This document shows, piece by piece, positions 7,551 through 15,129 of a stretch of 64,000 bases of DNA. Source of the DNA: Selenomonas sp. AB3002 (GTDB lineage: Bacteria > Bacillota > Negativicutes > Selenomonadales > Selenomonadaceae); the NCBI RefSeq assembly GCF_000702545.1, contig NZ_JNIO01000002.1, forward strand, positions 558,001 through 622,000, read 5' to 3'. Under the pieces are notes generated by a model, which did not search any database, was not told where the DNA came from, and saw only the letters and a program-made list of their open reading frames with translations. Position 1 is the first letter of the stretch, and each line of letters starts with the position of its first letter. A program made the position numbers and the translations under genes.

Positions 7551-8501
7551 TTACAAGCTCAAGACACGTTCTGCTTTTTCTTCCTTATCCTCCCGACGGG
7601 CGAAGAAGTTTGCCAGCAGCGACCCGGAAATATTGTGCCAGACACTGAAGATGGCGCCGGGAATGGCTGCCGCAGGAGAGAAGTACAAGAGGGCCAGGGA
7701 AGCTGCCATGCCGGAATTCTGCATACCCACCTCAATGGACACCGTGCGGGACTTCCTGCTGTCCAGCTTGAAGGTGCGGGCCAAAGCATAGCCCAAGGCC
7801 AGGCCGCAGCCGTTGTGCAGGACCACCACTGCCGCCATGAGAGCCCCTACCTCCAGGAGCTTCCCTGCACTCAGGGCCACCACGCCGCCCACCAGGGTGA
7901 CAATCATAGCCACGGAGAACACAGGCAGGAGAGGAGAAACCTTCTCTACGATACTGCCGAAATAGTGGTGCACCAAAAGCCCCAGCAACACGGGAGCCAG
8001 CACCATCTGGGCAATGGAAACCATCATGGCGTACATGGAAATCTCAATCCAGGCTCCCGCCAGGAAATAAGTGAGGGCAGGTGTCACCAAGGGGGCCAGG
8101 AGCGTAGTCACCATAGTCATGGACACGGACAGGGCCACATCCCCCCTGGCCAGGTAGGCGATGACATTGGAAGCAGTGCCGCCGGGGCAGGTGCCCACCA
8201 GCACCACACCGATGGCCAGTTCCGGCGGCAGACCGAAGGCTTTCACCAGCCCCCAGGCAATCAGGGGCATCAGCAGGAACTGGGCAAAGACACCAATGCC
8301 CACTTCCAGCGGGTGCTGCAAAACGCCTTTGAAATCATCCACCGACAGAGTCATGCCCATGCCGAACATCACCAGCCCCAGCATAAAGGGGATATAGGGG
8401 CCCACCCAGGTCAGGGCAGGGGGATAAGCTATCCCCAGCACCGCCACGCCGATGACCAGAAAGGCCATGCTGTCCACAATGGTCTTGCAGATTTTTTCCA
8501 A
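7551..8501 (-). CDS. BASS-family (SBF) sodium symporter, possible ketopantoate importer
   Basis: 316 aa with about nine hydrophobic spans. VVLVGTCPGGTASNVIAYLARGD is the BASS signature near mid-protein and SIEVGMQNSGMAASLA is the second conserved crossover. The start is a TTG at 8501, eight bases after GAGGAGG; the longer frame upstream reads through a structured repeat and is not credible. Known family members carry bile acids, pyruvate or ketopantoate (PanS). Its position directly ahead of panC-panD favours a pantoate-pathway substrate, but that is inference. Upstream lie a structured repeat and a candidate leader RNA. Confidence 0.85.
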   Translation of the reverse strand: MEKICKTIVDSMAFLVIGVAVLGIAYPPALTWVGPYIPFMLGLVMFGMGMTLSVDDFKGVLQHPLEVGIGVFAQFLLMPLIAWGLVKAFGLPPELAIGVVLVGTCPGGTASNVIAYLARGDVALSVSMTMVTTLLAPLVTPALTYFLAGAWIEISMYAMMVSIAQMVLAPVLLGLLVHHYFGSIVEKVSPLLPVFSVAMIVTLVGGVVALSAGKLLEVGALMAAVVVLHNGCGLALGYALARTFKLDSRKSRTVSIEVGMQNSGMAASLALLYFSPAAAIPGAIFSVWHNISGSLLANFFARREDKEEKAERVLSL

Positions 8502-8520
8502 ACGAAAAACCTCCTCAAAA

Positions 8521-8661
8521 TATAACGAGTACAAGATGTCCCCTACTTCTATAAGTGGGGGGCGGTAACTTACTAACAGGCGGTGAGTTAATATCTCCCG
8601 CCTCGTTGAAAGGCCAAGAGGAAGTTTTGCCTTCGGCAAAACTGGAACAATGGCCTTATAA
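8521..8661 (+). repeat. Covarying structured repeat, copy 1
   Basis: About 140 bp with three hairpins (CCCCTACTT/AAGTGGGG, GGCGGTGAG/CTCCCGCC, AGTTTTGCC/GGCAAAACT) and an outer pairing AAGGCCA/TGGCCTT around the last hairpin. Further copies lie at 38532-38676 and 41388-41530 in the same orientation. It lies between the BASS gene and the upstream RNA element. Confidence 0.8.
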
Positions 8662-8676
8662 AAATATAACGGAGGC

Positions 8677-8731
8677 AAAAGAAAACGCCCTTTGCAAGGG
8701 GCCGAAAAATCGGCGCACCAAGCAAAGGGCG
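8677..8731 (-). terminator. Terminator of the leader/sRNA upstream of the BASS gene
   Basis: 10-bp arms GCAAAGGGCG / CGCCCTTTGC enclosing a smaller hairpin, followed on the minus strand by TTTTCTTTT. Confidence 0.8.
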
Positions 8732-8869
8732 TACACGTATCCCGTCATCATTGGCCATGCTATTCCCCTGTCTCAGTTCCATGAATCTGAGCATGAGCCT
8801 TCAGCCAAGTGTATTGAAACATTTATAACGGAAAAGTATAACTCACCTTCGTGATGTCATCTCTTGCCG
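8680..8869 (-). ncRNA. Structured leader or small RNA (~190 nt) upstream of the BASS gene
   Basis: A promoter at 8876-8904 and a terminator at 8677-8731 bound this minus-strand unit. Inside, TTGGC/GCCAA and CATGCT/AGCATG arms stack into a long hairpin topped by CTCAG/CTGAG. The 5' part can pair AACGG with CCGTT. No RBS-supported frame is present. It could be a riboswitch with a terminator as expression platform for the BASS-panC-panD genes, or a free sRNA; the length is also that of 6S RNA. I could not match it to a known riboswitch by eye. Confidence 0.5.
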
Positions 8870-8875
8870 TTCTTG

Positions 8876-8904
8876 ATTCTAGCACAACTGCCCTCCCCAT
8901 GCAA
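8876..8904 (-). promoter_or_regulatory. Promoter of the leader/sRNA
   Basis: Minus strand TTGCAT (8899-8904), 17-bp spacer ending in TGC (extended -10), TAGAAT (8876-8881). Confidence 0.7.
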
Positions 8905-8905
8905 C

Positions 8906-8970
8906 TAAGGCGTGTTGAAAAACTCCACCTGCACGCTACAGCGGACAGTTTCCGTTTTTCAACACGCCTA
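8906..8970. repeat. Small inverted-repeat element (MITE-like)
   Basis: Arms AGGCGTGTTGAAAAAC and GTTTTTCAACACGCCT flank about 30 bp. The outer GGCGTGTTGA matches the ends of the 164-bp element at 45657-45820, so both probably belong to one family. It sits just beyond the DAK2 gene stop and could act as its terminator. Confidence 0.6.
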
Positions 8971-8979
8971 GGAGATGCA

Positions 8980-10230
8980 TCAGTTGGTTTTGGCCGCCGC
9001 CAGCATGGCCTTGGCGTTTTCAGCAGCACTGTGCTTGGGATTGAAGGCCTTCAGTGCTTCTGCCTGCTGTGCCTTGCTTTCCAGCAGCACCAGTTCCACC
9101 CGGTTGCCCAGGAGGCGCTTGGCCTGACGATAAGCCAGCCAGAAATCCCTGTGCCAGGCCACCATGACATAGCTGGCAGCCAGGTCGCTATGAGCAGCGC
9201 TCACCAGCTCGGCTACGCTGGGACCTTCTTCCTCGCTGCCCCGCACGATAAGCTGCACCCCGTTCTCCTGCAGCTCACGGGCCTGTATCTTGTTGCCAGC
9301 CACAGCCAGCACTGCCACAGCCGACAGGGCGCCGTGCATGGTGAGTGCATGGCCCTCGCTCATATTGGTCACATGGACTTCCTTCAAAGGACCCCAGCCC
9401 ACGGCATGCTCGATGACCTCGCCGGGATGGTCCGTATGCAGGTGCACCAGCACCCTGTCCCCCTGGCGCTCCGTCAGCACAAAGCTGGAGAAGTCCTTGA
9501 AAGATTTTTCCAGTTCCTTCATGTTTATCTTGGCATTCTTGATGGCAAAGCGCACGCAATAGGGGCGCACAAGATCCTCTCTGGGATCGGGCAGGCCCGG
9601 CTGCCTGGACTCAAGCCCCAGAGAAAGGCTCACCGCAGGGGAAACGAAATTGCCGTCAAGACCACGCAGGCATCCCCTGAGGAAAGTGAACATGATGCGG
9701 GCACCTGCATCTGCCTCCATGCCTTCCATAGACTCCTGCCCTGCCTCAATGGCCTTTTCCAGGATTTCCGTGATAGGCATGTTGGCGCGCACTGCATGAT
9801 AGGCCCCCTTGGCCACAGCCTTTGCCACGGTGATGATGGGCCGCTCCATATTCTCAGGAATAATGCGCTGGGCGTAGAGGATGCCATACTGGAAGGCCTT
9901 GCCAAACTCTGAAGAGGTGGCGTTGTACTTGCCTGAAAGCCCCTTGCCCAGACCGCGGAAAAGCTGGGCCAGCACTACGCCCGCATTGCCCCGGGCGCCG
10001 AAGACCGCCGCCGCACTGACACGGCGGGCAAGCCCCCCGATGCTGCCATCCTTGCTCTCTGCCAGCGGCATCACCGCCGCCCCCATGGTATGAAGGACAT
10101 GGGTGCCCGGCAGGCTGCCCGCCCCAGGCATGGCATTTATCTGCTCATAGTCCAGCAAGAATTCGCTGTAAGCCCCCGTCACCATACGCTTGAAATCACT
10201 GCCAGTAATAACTTCTTTATTGCCCGTCAT
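8980..10230 (-). CDS. FakA/YloV-like DAK2-domain protein with a degenerate kinase site
   Basis: 416 aa. The layout follows FakA, the fatty-acid kinase subunit that phosphorylates fatty acids held by a DegV/FakB protein: an N-terminal DhaL/DAK2 domain (GARGNAGVVLAQLFRG near residue 95), a middle domain (RPYCVRFAIKN, VHLHTDHPGEVIEHAV) and a C-terminal domain. The metal- and ATP-binding PDGDTGTNM motif expected after the INAxN segment is replaced by a GAGSLPGTHVL sequence without aspartates, so kinase activity is doubtful. It is likely a divergent paralog with a scaffold or regulatory role. No FakB partner is adjacent. Confidence 0.75.
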   Translation of the reverse strand: MTGNKEVITGSDFKRMVTGAYSEFLLDYEQINAMPGAGSLPGTHVLHTMGAAVMPLAESKDGSIGGLARRVSAAAVFGARGNAGVVLAQLFRGLGKGLSGKYNATSSEFGKAFQYGILYAQRIIPENMERPIITVAKAVAKGAYHAVRANMPITEILEKAIEAGQESMEGMEADAGARIMFTFLRGCLRGLDGNFVSPAVSLSLGLESRQPGLPDPREDLVRPYCVRFAIKNAKINMKELEKSFKDFSSFVLTERQGDRVLVHLHTDHPGEVIEHAVGWGPLKEVHVTNMSEGHALTMHGALSAVAVLAVAGNKIQARELQENGVQLIVRGSEEEGPSVAELVSAAHSDLAASYVMVAWHRDFWLAYRQAKRLLGNRVELVLLESKAQQAEALKAFNPKHSAAENAKAMLAAAKTN

Positions 10231-10368
10231 AATATCACGTCCATTTCTGCGTTGTTTTTTTATCTTATAACAGGATTATACTCTATTTTTCTCGAAATAG
10301 TAGTCATATTCCTTCAAAATGTAGTAAGATACTTATGAAAAATATCAACATGAGTTGAGGAGACGCCT

Positions 10369-12861
10369 ATGCCAAATATAAAAAGCCAAGCTGGAAATAA
10401 CAAGGACACGGCTAAAATCAAGGAAAATGCCAAGGTGAAGGCCCCTGCCAAAAAGGCTTCTGCCAAAGCAGCCCCCTCCACTGAAGACAAAACCATAAAA
10501 GCAGAAAACCAGGCAGCGGCTGCAGAAAGCCCTGCCAAAGTCCCTGCCCCTCCGGCAGGATTCTCTCAGGAAGAGAAAGCGCCTGCAGAAATCGTGGAGC
10601 GCATCTTCGCCCTGGATATCGGCACCCGCAGTGTCATCGGCGTGGTGGCTGACCGGGACAAGGAGGGCAAACTGCACATCGTGGGCACCCACCGCCAGGA
10701 ACATATCACCCGGGCCATGCTGGACGGGCAGATACATGATGTGCCCCAGGTAGCTGCCATCATCGAGAAAGTCAAGGGCCCCCTGGACGAGAAATACGGT
10801 CCCCTGCGCACTGCCGCTGTAGCAGCCGCAGGCCGCGCCCTCTACACCATGACCGCTGAAGCAGAGATGGTAGTGAACGGCGTCATCTCCGCCCAGCTGC
10901 AACAGGATCTGGACTTTGCAGGCGTGCAGGCTGCCCAGAAGCTCCTGGCTGACAGCCAGACCCTTGAGGACCCCACCAGATACTACTGCGTGGGTTACAG
11001 CACCGTGCGCTACATCCTGGACGACATCCAGCTCAAGAGCCTCATCGGCCAGCGGGGCAAGAAGGCCAAGGCCGTGGTCATCGCCACCTTCCTGCCCCGC
11101 CAGGTCATTGACTCCATGCAGTCTGCCCTGCACGCCGTTTCCCTTGAAATGCGCGCCCTGACCCTGGAGCCTATCGCCGCCATCAACGTGCTGATACCGC
11201 CCACCATGCGCCATCTGAATCTGGTGCTGGTGGATATCGGCGCAGGCACCTCCGACGTGGCCATCACCAAGAACGGCTCCGTCACCGCCTACGGCATGGT
11301 GCCTCTGGCTGGCGATGAAATCACCGAGGCAATTTCCCAGAAGTTCCTGCTGGACTTCAACGTGGCAGAACACATCAAGAGACAGGCTGCCATAGGAGAA
11401 AATGTCACCTTCACAGATATCCTGGGCATGGAGTACAACCTCACCGCCGAAGAAGTCATCGAGCCCATCCTGCCCAACGTGGAGAATCTGGCCAATGCCA
11501 TCACCAAGCAGATACTGGAGCTCAACAGCGAAGCTCCACAGGCAGTCATGCTGGTGGGAGGCGGCTCCCTCACTCCTCATCTGCAGGAATATGTGGCATC
11601 AGCTTTGGATATGCCCATCAGCCGCGTGGCAGTGCGCCATCCCGACAAGGTAGTGGACATGGAGGGCCTGCCGGAAGAACTGCAGAAACCCGATGCGGTG
11701 ACCCCCCTGGGCATCCTGCAGATTGCTTCCCAGAACACCCTGCACTTCCTGACGGTCTATGTGAACAATGAGGAATACAGCCTCTTCAACTTCCGCGACC
11801 TCACCATCACCGATGCCCTGCTGAACGCCGGCATCAGCCTGAAGAAATACAACGGCCGTCCCGGCCTGGGCCTCATGGTAAGCCTGGGAGGAGAGCGCAA
11901 ATCCTTCCCCGGTACCATGGGCAGCCTGGCCAAGGTCACGCTGGACGGAGAAGACGCAACGCTGGACACCATCATCCACGATGGCAGCCGCATAGGCATC
12001 GTACCCGGCAAGGATGGCTTCACCCCGGAAATCTATCTGGGGGATCTCGTCACCAGCGGCCAGGAATACACCGTCTACATCAACGGCAGGGAAAACCACC
12101 TGCGCCAGAAAGTCACGGTCAACGGCGAGGAATCCGCTCCTGACCGCCAACTGAAAGACGGTGACATCATCGAGAACCGGGAATTCAAGAGCCTGGGAGA
12201 GGCCCTGCAGGCCGCAGGCTACCCGCCCCAGGGACGCCGCATCAGCTACAAGCTGAACGGCACCGAGAGTGTCTACACCTGTACCCCGGAAATCCTGCTG
12301 GAGGATGCCCCAGCCACCATTTCCCAGCCCATCCATGAGGGAGACCACATCGACTACATCCCCCATGATGAGCCAAAACTGGGCGATGTGCTGAAACTCA
12401 AGGACACGGACACCGCCATCACCATCTACTATGAAGGAAATGAATGCAAAATCCCCTGCGGCAGCCTGGAACTGACAGTGAACGGCCGCAAAGCCAGCAC
12501 CGGCACCATCCTGGACGATGGCTGTGACGTGCGCTTCCAGCGCTCCGCCAAGGCCTCCGTCACCGTCAGCGATGCACTGCTGGCCGTGAACTTCAATCCC
12601 CCCTCTGCCACCAGCCGGGTGAGCTTCACCATCCTGGTGAACGGTCAACCCGTAGACTTCACCGACCCGGTGAAGAACGGCGACACCTTGGAAGTGAAGA
12701 TTGCCCCCCTGGGAGACGGCATCCATCCCCCCACCTCCGGCCTGGACCGTGACAATCCCCACCTGACGGACAAAGGCACCACCGCCCCCAAGCTCTCATC
12801 ACTGAACGCCGGCCTGCCTGAGCGCAAGGTAACTATCGAAGACTTCATCCGCCACGATTAA
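10369..12861 (+). CDS. FtsA-like actin-fold ATPase with long C-terminal beta-repeat extension
   Basis: 830 aa, ATG 10369 after GAGGAG. Residues 1-75 are a Lys/Ala/Pro-rich, probably disordered tail. Residues about 80-430 form an FtsA/actin-type ATPase: phosphate-1 loop FALDIGTRSVIGVV, phosphate-2 VLVDIGAGTSDVAIT, adenosine loop VMLVGGGSLTP. The rest carries several repeats built around VNGxx...DGDxI (for example YINGRENHL, KLNGTESVY, TVNGRKAST, LVNGQPVDF), suggesting beta-grasp modules. True FtsA is about 420 aa. FtsA-domain proteins of this long form are known from Firmicutes but their role is not established; a division or envelope-assembly link is inferred. Confidence 0.75.
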   Translation: MPNIKSQAGNNKDTAKIKENAKVKAPAKKASAKAAPSTEDKTIKAENQAAAAESPAKVPAPPAGFSQEEKAPAEIVERIFALDIGTRSVIGVVADRDKEGKLHIVGTHRQEHITRAMLDGQIHDVPQVAAIIEKVKGPLDEKYGPLRTAAVAAAGRALYTMTAEAEMVVNGVISAQLQQDLDFAGVQAAQKLLADSQTLEDPTRYYCVGYSTVRYILDDIQLKSLIGQRGKKAKAVVIATFLPRQVIDSMQSALHAVSLEMRALTLEPIAAINVLIPPTMRHLNLVLVDIGAGTSDVAITKNGSVTAYGMVPLAGDEITEAISQKFLLDFNVAEHIKRQAAIGENVTFTDILGMEYNLTAEEVIEPILPNVENLANAITKQILELNSEAPQAVMLVGGGSLTPHLQEYVASALDMPISRVAVRHPDKVVDMEGLPEELQKPDAVTPLGILQIASQNTLHFLTVYVNNEEYSLFNFRDLTITDALLNAGISLKKYNGRPGLGLMVSLGGERKSFPGTMGSLAKVTLDGEDATLDTIIHDGSRIGIVPGKDGFTPEIYLGDLVTSGQEYTVYINGRENHLRQKVTVNGEESAPDRQLKDGDIIENREFKSLGEALQAAGYPPQGRRISYKLNGTESVYTCTPEILLEDAPATISQPIHEGDHIDYIPHDEPKLGDVLKLKDTDTAITIYYEGNECKIPCGSLELTVNGRKASTGTILDDGCDVRFQRSAKASVTVSDALLAVNFNPPSATSRVSFTILVNGQPVDFTDPVKNGDTLEVKIAPLGDGIHPPTSGLDRDNPHLTDKGTTAPKLSSLNAGLPERKVTIEDFIRHD

Positions 12862-12870
12862 GGAAAAATC

Positions 12871-13033
12871 AAGTGAGGGGCACAGGCATAGCATAAGCGG
12901 AACGTGTGGAAATTTACCATAAATCTTAGCGAGCACAAGTGCAGCACTGCGAAGCAGAGCTGCACGCAGTGGGAGCTTAGATTCTATGGTAAATTTCCAA
13001 GTGAAGCGTTGCTATGCCTGTGCCCCGAACGCC
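12871..13033. repeat. Long-stem hairpin repeat, copy 1
   Basis: Outer arms GGGGCACAGGCATAGCA / TGCTATGCCTGTGCCCC form a 17-bp perfect stem. Conserved flanking sequence GCGGAACGTGTGGAA / CCAAGTGAAGCG and an inner stem GGAAATTTACCATA / TATGGTAAATTTCC complete it. A shorter copy with a different centre is at 41827-41923. It fills most of the 330-bp gap after the FtsA-like gene and may act as its terminator. Confidence 0.8.
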
Positions 13034-13057
13034 TTAGCACTGCCCCGTAAATTTTTC

Positions 13058-13086
13058 TTGCAATACTAGCCAAAAACAGTTATAAT
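13058..13086 (+). promoter_or_regulatory. Promoter of rpmF
   Basis: TTGCAA (13058-13063), 17-bp spacer, perfect TATAAT (13081-13086). The leader to rpmF is about 100 nt. Confidence 0.75.
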
Positions 13087-13191
13087 TGCTTTATGTGTCG
13101 AAAACTGTAACCGAGAAATATTCCATTCAGCATCAACCAAATTGTCTGTGGAGAATTTCCGGTATTGCATCACACCGGAGGTGAACCAAAA

Positions 13192-13371
13192 ATGGCAGTT
13201 CCAAAGAGAAAAATGTCCAAGGCCCGCCGCGACAGCCGCCGTGCCAACTGGAAACTGGAGGCCCCTGGCTTCGTGTCCTGCCCTCAGTGCCACGAGCCTA
13301 AGCTCCCCCATCATGTCTGCACCGAATGCGGCTACTACGATGGCAAGGAAGTAATCCAGGCCGCTGAGTAA
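13192..13371 (+). CDS. rpmF: 50S ribosomal protein L32
   Basis: 59 aa with the invariant start [20 protein letters not shown] and a zinc-ribbon (CPQC near residue 30, CTEC near residue 43), so it is the zinc-binding form. ATG 13192 follows GGAGGTGA. In many bacteria rpmF precedes plsX and fab genes; here a terminator follows immediately and the next gene is unrelated. Confidence 0.97.
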   Translation: MAVPKRKMSKARRDSRRANWKLEAPGFVSCPQCHEPKLPHHVCTECGYYDGKEVIQAAE

Positions 13372-13380
13372 GCAAAGTCA

Positions 13381-13413
13381 AAGACCCGTCGGATTATCTG
13401 CCGGGTCTTTTTC
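13381..13413 (+). terminator. Terminator after rpmF
   Basis: Arms AGACCCG / CGGGTCT followed by T5. Confidence 0.85.
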
Positions 13414-13472
13414 ATTTGCCTGCTTCCCCGCACCACAATTCTCATCTCACATACCGCGAAAGGATGATTTGC

Positions 13473-14129
13473 ATGTTCAAAAAAATCTTTATGCTTCTGG
13501 CAGCTGTCATCATATGCTGCAATGTTCCCGCTGCAGAAGCCGCCATTGACCTCAGCACCCTTAATGCCAAGACTACTAATATCTCCGTGGTGTTGGACAC
13601 CCCGGCAGGCTACGCTGCAGAACCTGAAAGAGTCTACACTTCCATCAAGGAATCCCTGGACAAAATCTTTCCCAACAAGTCCATCTACAAAATCCAGCCC
13701 ATCGAAGACAACGAAGCCTATGTGCAGGTTTACCGCGAAGAACACTGTCAGGCTGCCAGTGTTGACGATGGATACACCGCAGGCAATGGCATGCGCGATC
13801 TCACCCTCAAGAAAAACGACCTAGCAACCCTGAATGACCACTTCGGCTCCGATTATCTGGTCTACATCCGCATCACCAACAGCGTCCCCCAGATCAAAGT
13901 GGACTGGTTCTCCGCCGGACAGCAGGTCAATGTCACCATGGACTTCCGCATCTGGTCCAAATCCAAGAATGACTTCATCTACATGAAGCGCGCCATGACC
14001 ACCGGCAAATCCACCTCTTACTACGCAGGCATGGGCGACTCCGGCCACGCCATAGAAAAGGGCATCAAGAAAGGCCTGGCCGAGGTAGAGAAAGAAGCCA
14101 CCAAAATCAGGATGGCTATGACGGAATAA
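13473..14129 (+). CDS. Exported protein of unknown function
   Basis: 218 aa from ATG 13473, eight bases after AAAGGA; the earlier ATGs overlap or precede the RBS. The N-terminus MFKKIFMLLAAVIICCNVPAAEA is a clear signal peptide ending in an A-x-A-type site. The mature part is moderately charged with no recognised enzyme motif; segments such as DYLVYIRITNSVPQIKVDWF suggest beta structure. A similar small-secreted-protein style is seen in other unknowns of this window. It has its own terminator and no operon partner. Confidence 0.7.
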   Translation: MFKKIFMLLAAVIICCNVPAAEAAIDLSTLNAKTTNISVVLDTPAGYAAEPERVYTSIKESLDKIFPNKSIYKIQPIEDNEAYVQVYREEHCQAASVDDGYTAGNGMRDLTLKKNDLATLNDHFGSDYLVYIRITNSVPQIKVDWFSAGQQVNVTMDFRIWSKSKNDFIYMKRAMTTGKSTSYYAGMGDSGHAIEKGIKKGLAEVEKEATKIRMAMTE

Positions 14130-14157
14130 CCTCAGAGCATAAATATATTGCACACAC

Positions 14158-14194
14158 CAAAAAGCGGCCGTATGAGCAGTACGGCCGCTTTTTG
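14158..14194 (+). terminator. Terminator after the exported protein gene
   Basis: Perfect arms AAAAGCGGCCGTA / TACGGCCGCTTTT followed by T. The 110-bp stretch after it is AT-rich and holds nothing I recognise. Confidence 0.9.
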
Positions 14195-14304
14195 GCTGTG
14201 TATTGTATTTAGGAGAGCTTAACGAAAGCCTGTATTTATAGTACAGTAAATGATATTCATTGTCAATACTTTATTGAAAACTTTTCTCAAATATTTTTAC
14301 CCCC

Positions 14305-14868
14305 TTACTCCTTCCCCTTATTCACCCGGAAATTGTCCTCATCATCCCAATCATCTGGCATCCCCTTCACCAGCAGCACGGGGCACTCCACATGCTGCAT
14401 GACGTAGTTTGACACGCTCCCTACCAGGAGACTGCGTATGGTGCCGAAGCCGCGGCAGCCCATGACGATGAGGTCGCTCTCTTCTTCTTCCGCCACATCT
14501 GCAATGCACTCGCCGGGGTCGCCTATCTCCACCCTGGTGTGGGCATTGACTTCCGGGGGAATGACATGCATGAGGTCTGCCAGGAACTGGAAGGCGGCTA
14601 CCTTCAGCTCGGCGGGGATATAGCCGGAGAGGCTCACCTGCTCAAAGGCAGAGATATTGCGGTTCAGATCCACCGCCATCATCACCGTCATTTCCGCCCC
14701 CGTCACGGCTGCCAGATGTATGGCCTGATTCACTGCCTTGAAAGCCTGGCCGGAGCCGTCTGTGGGCACCAGGATGCGCTTGCACTCCATCTTCCGCTCC
14801 TGCCTGGGACGGTTCTGTATTTCCTCGATCAGTTCCTCTGCGTTCTTTTCTGTTGTGTTCTCTGCCAT
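14305..14868 (-). CDS. Universal stress protein (UspA family)
   Basis: 187 aa. A charged N-terminal tail of about 28 residues (EEIQNRPRQERKME) precedes the Usp fold, which begins KRILVPTDGSGQAFKAV. The ATP-binding motif G-2x-G-9x-G-S is present as GCRGFGTIRSLLVGSVS, then CPVLLVK. Usp proteins with this motif bind ATP and help cells survive growth arrest and stress; their precise activity is unsettled. It is transcribed singly. The tails at both ends (C-terminal DDWDDEDNFRVNKGKE) are longer than in typical 140-aa members. Confidence 0.9.
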   Translation of the reverse strand: MAENTTEKNAEELIEEIQNRPRQERKMECKRILVPTDGSGQAFKAVNQAIHLAAVTGAEMTVMMAVDLNRNISAFEQVSLSGYIPAELKVAAFQFLADLMHVIPPEVNAHTRVEIGDPGECIADVAEEEESDLIVMGCRGFGTIRSLLVGSVSNYVMQHVECPVLLVKGMPDDWDDEDNFRVNKGKE

Positions 14869-14957
14869 GTAGACCCGCCCTTTCTGTCAATTCAATCGTC
14901 TATGTAATAATTATCCACAAAAAGAAAAAAATCCTGCCTATCGAAAAGACAATAACG

Positions 14958-15097
14958 TGCAAAAGCCTTCCCCTCTGGGGAAGGTGCCCCGAAGGGGCGG
15001 ATGAGGTGCGACCTAACAAGTTAATGTTGTAATGCCTTGTAACGCCCCACCTCATCCGTCATTCCTTCGGACTGACACCTTCCCCAGAGTGGAAGGC
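14958..15097. repeat. CCTTCCCC-type inverted repeat, copy A
   Basis: Ends AGCCTTCCCCTCTGGGGAAGG and CCTTCCCCAGAGTGGAAGGCT are inverted, with GGATGAGGTG / CACCTCATCC nested inside. The same family occurs at 60568-60704. It fills most of the gap between the Usp gene and the ABC permease and could end the permease transcript. Confidence 0.75.
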
Positions 15098-15129
15098 TAT
15101 GTTGTCATTCATAATGACGTTTACTATAT

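Noticed and set aside
8690-8870. TPP riboswitch upstream of the BASS gene
   Set aside because: A CTGAGA string is present but the second conserved half (GAACCTGAT...GCGTAGGGA) is missing.
10345-11580. 411-codon frame antisense to the FtsA-like gene
   Set aside because: No RBS and low-complexity His/Gly composition; a shadow of the sense gene.
14958-15097. CRISPR-like array in the palindromic repeat regions
   Set aside because: Repeats are inverted, not regularly spaced direct repeats, and no cas genes are present.
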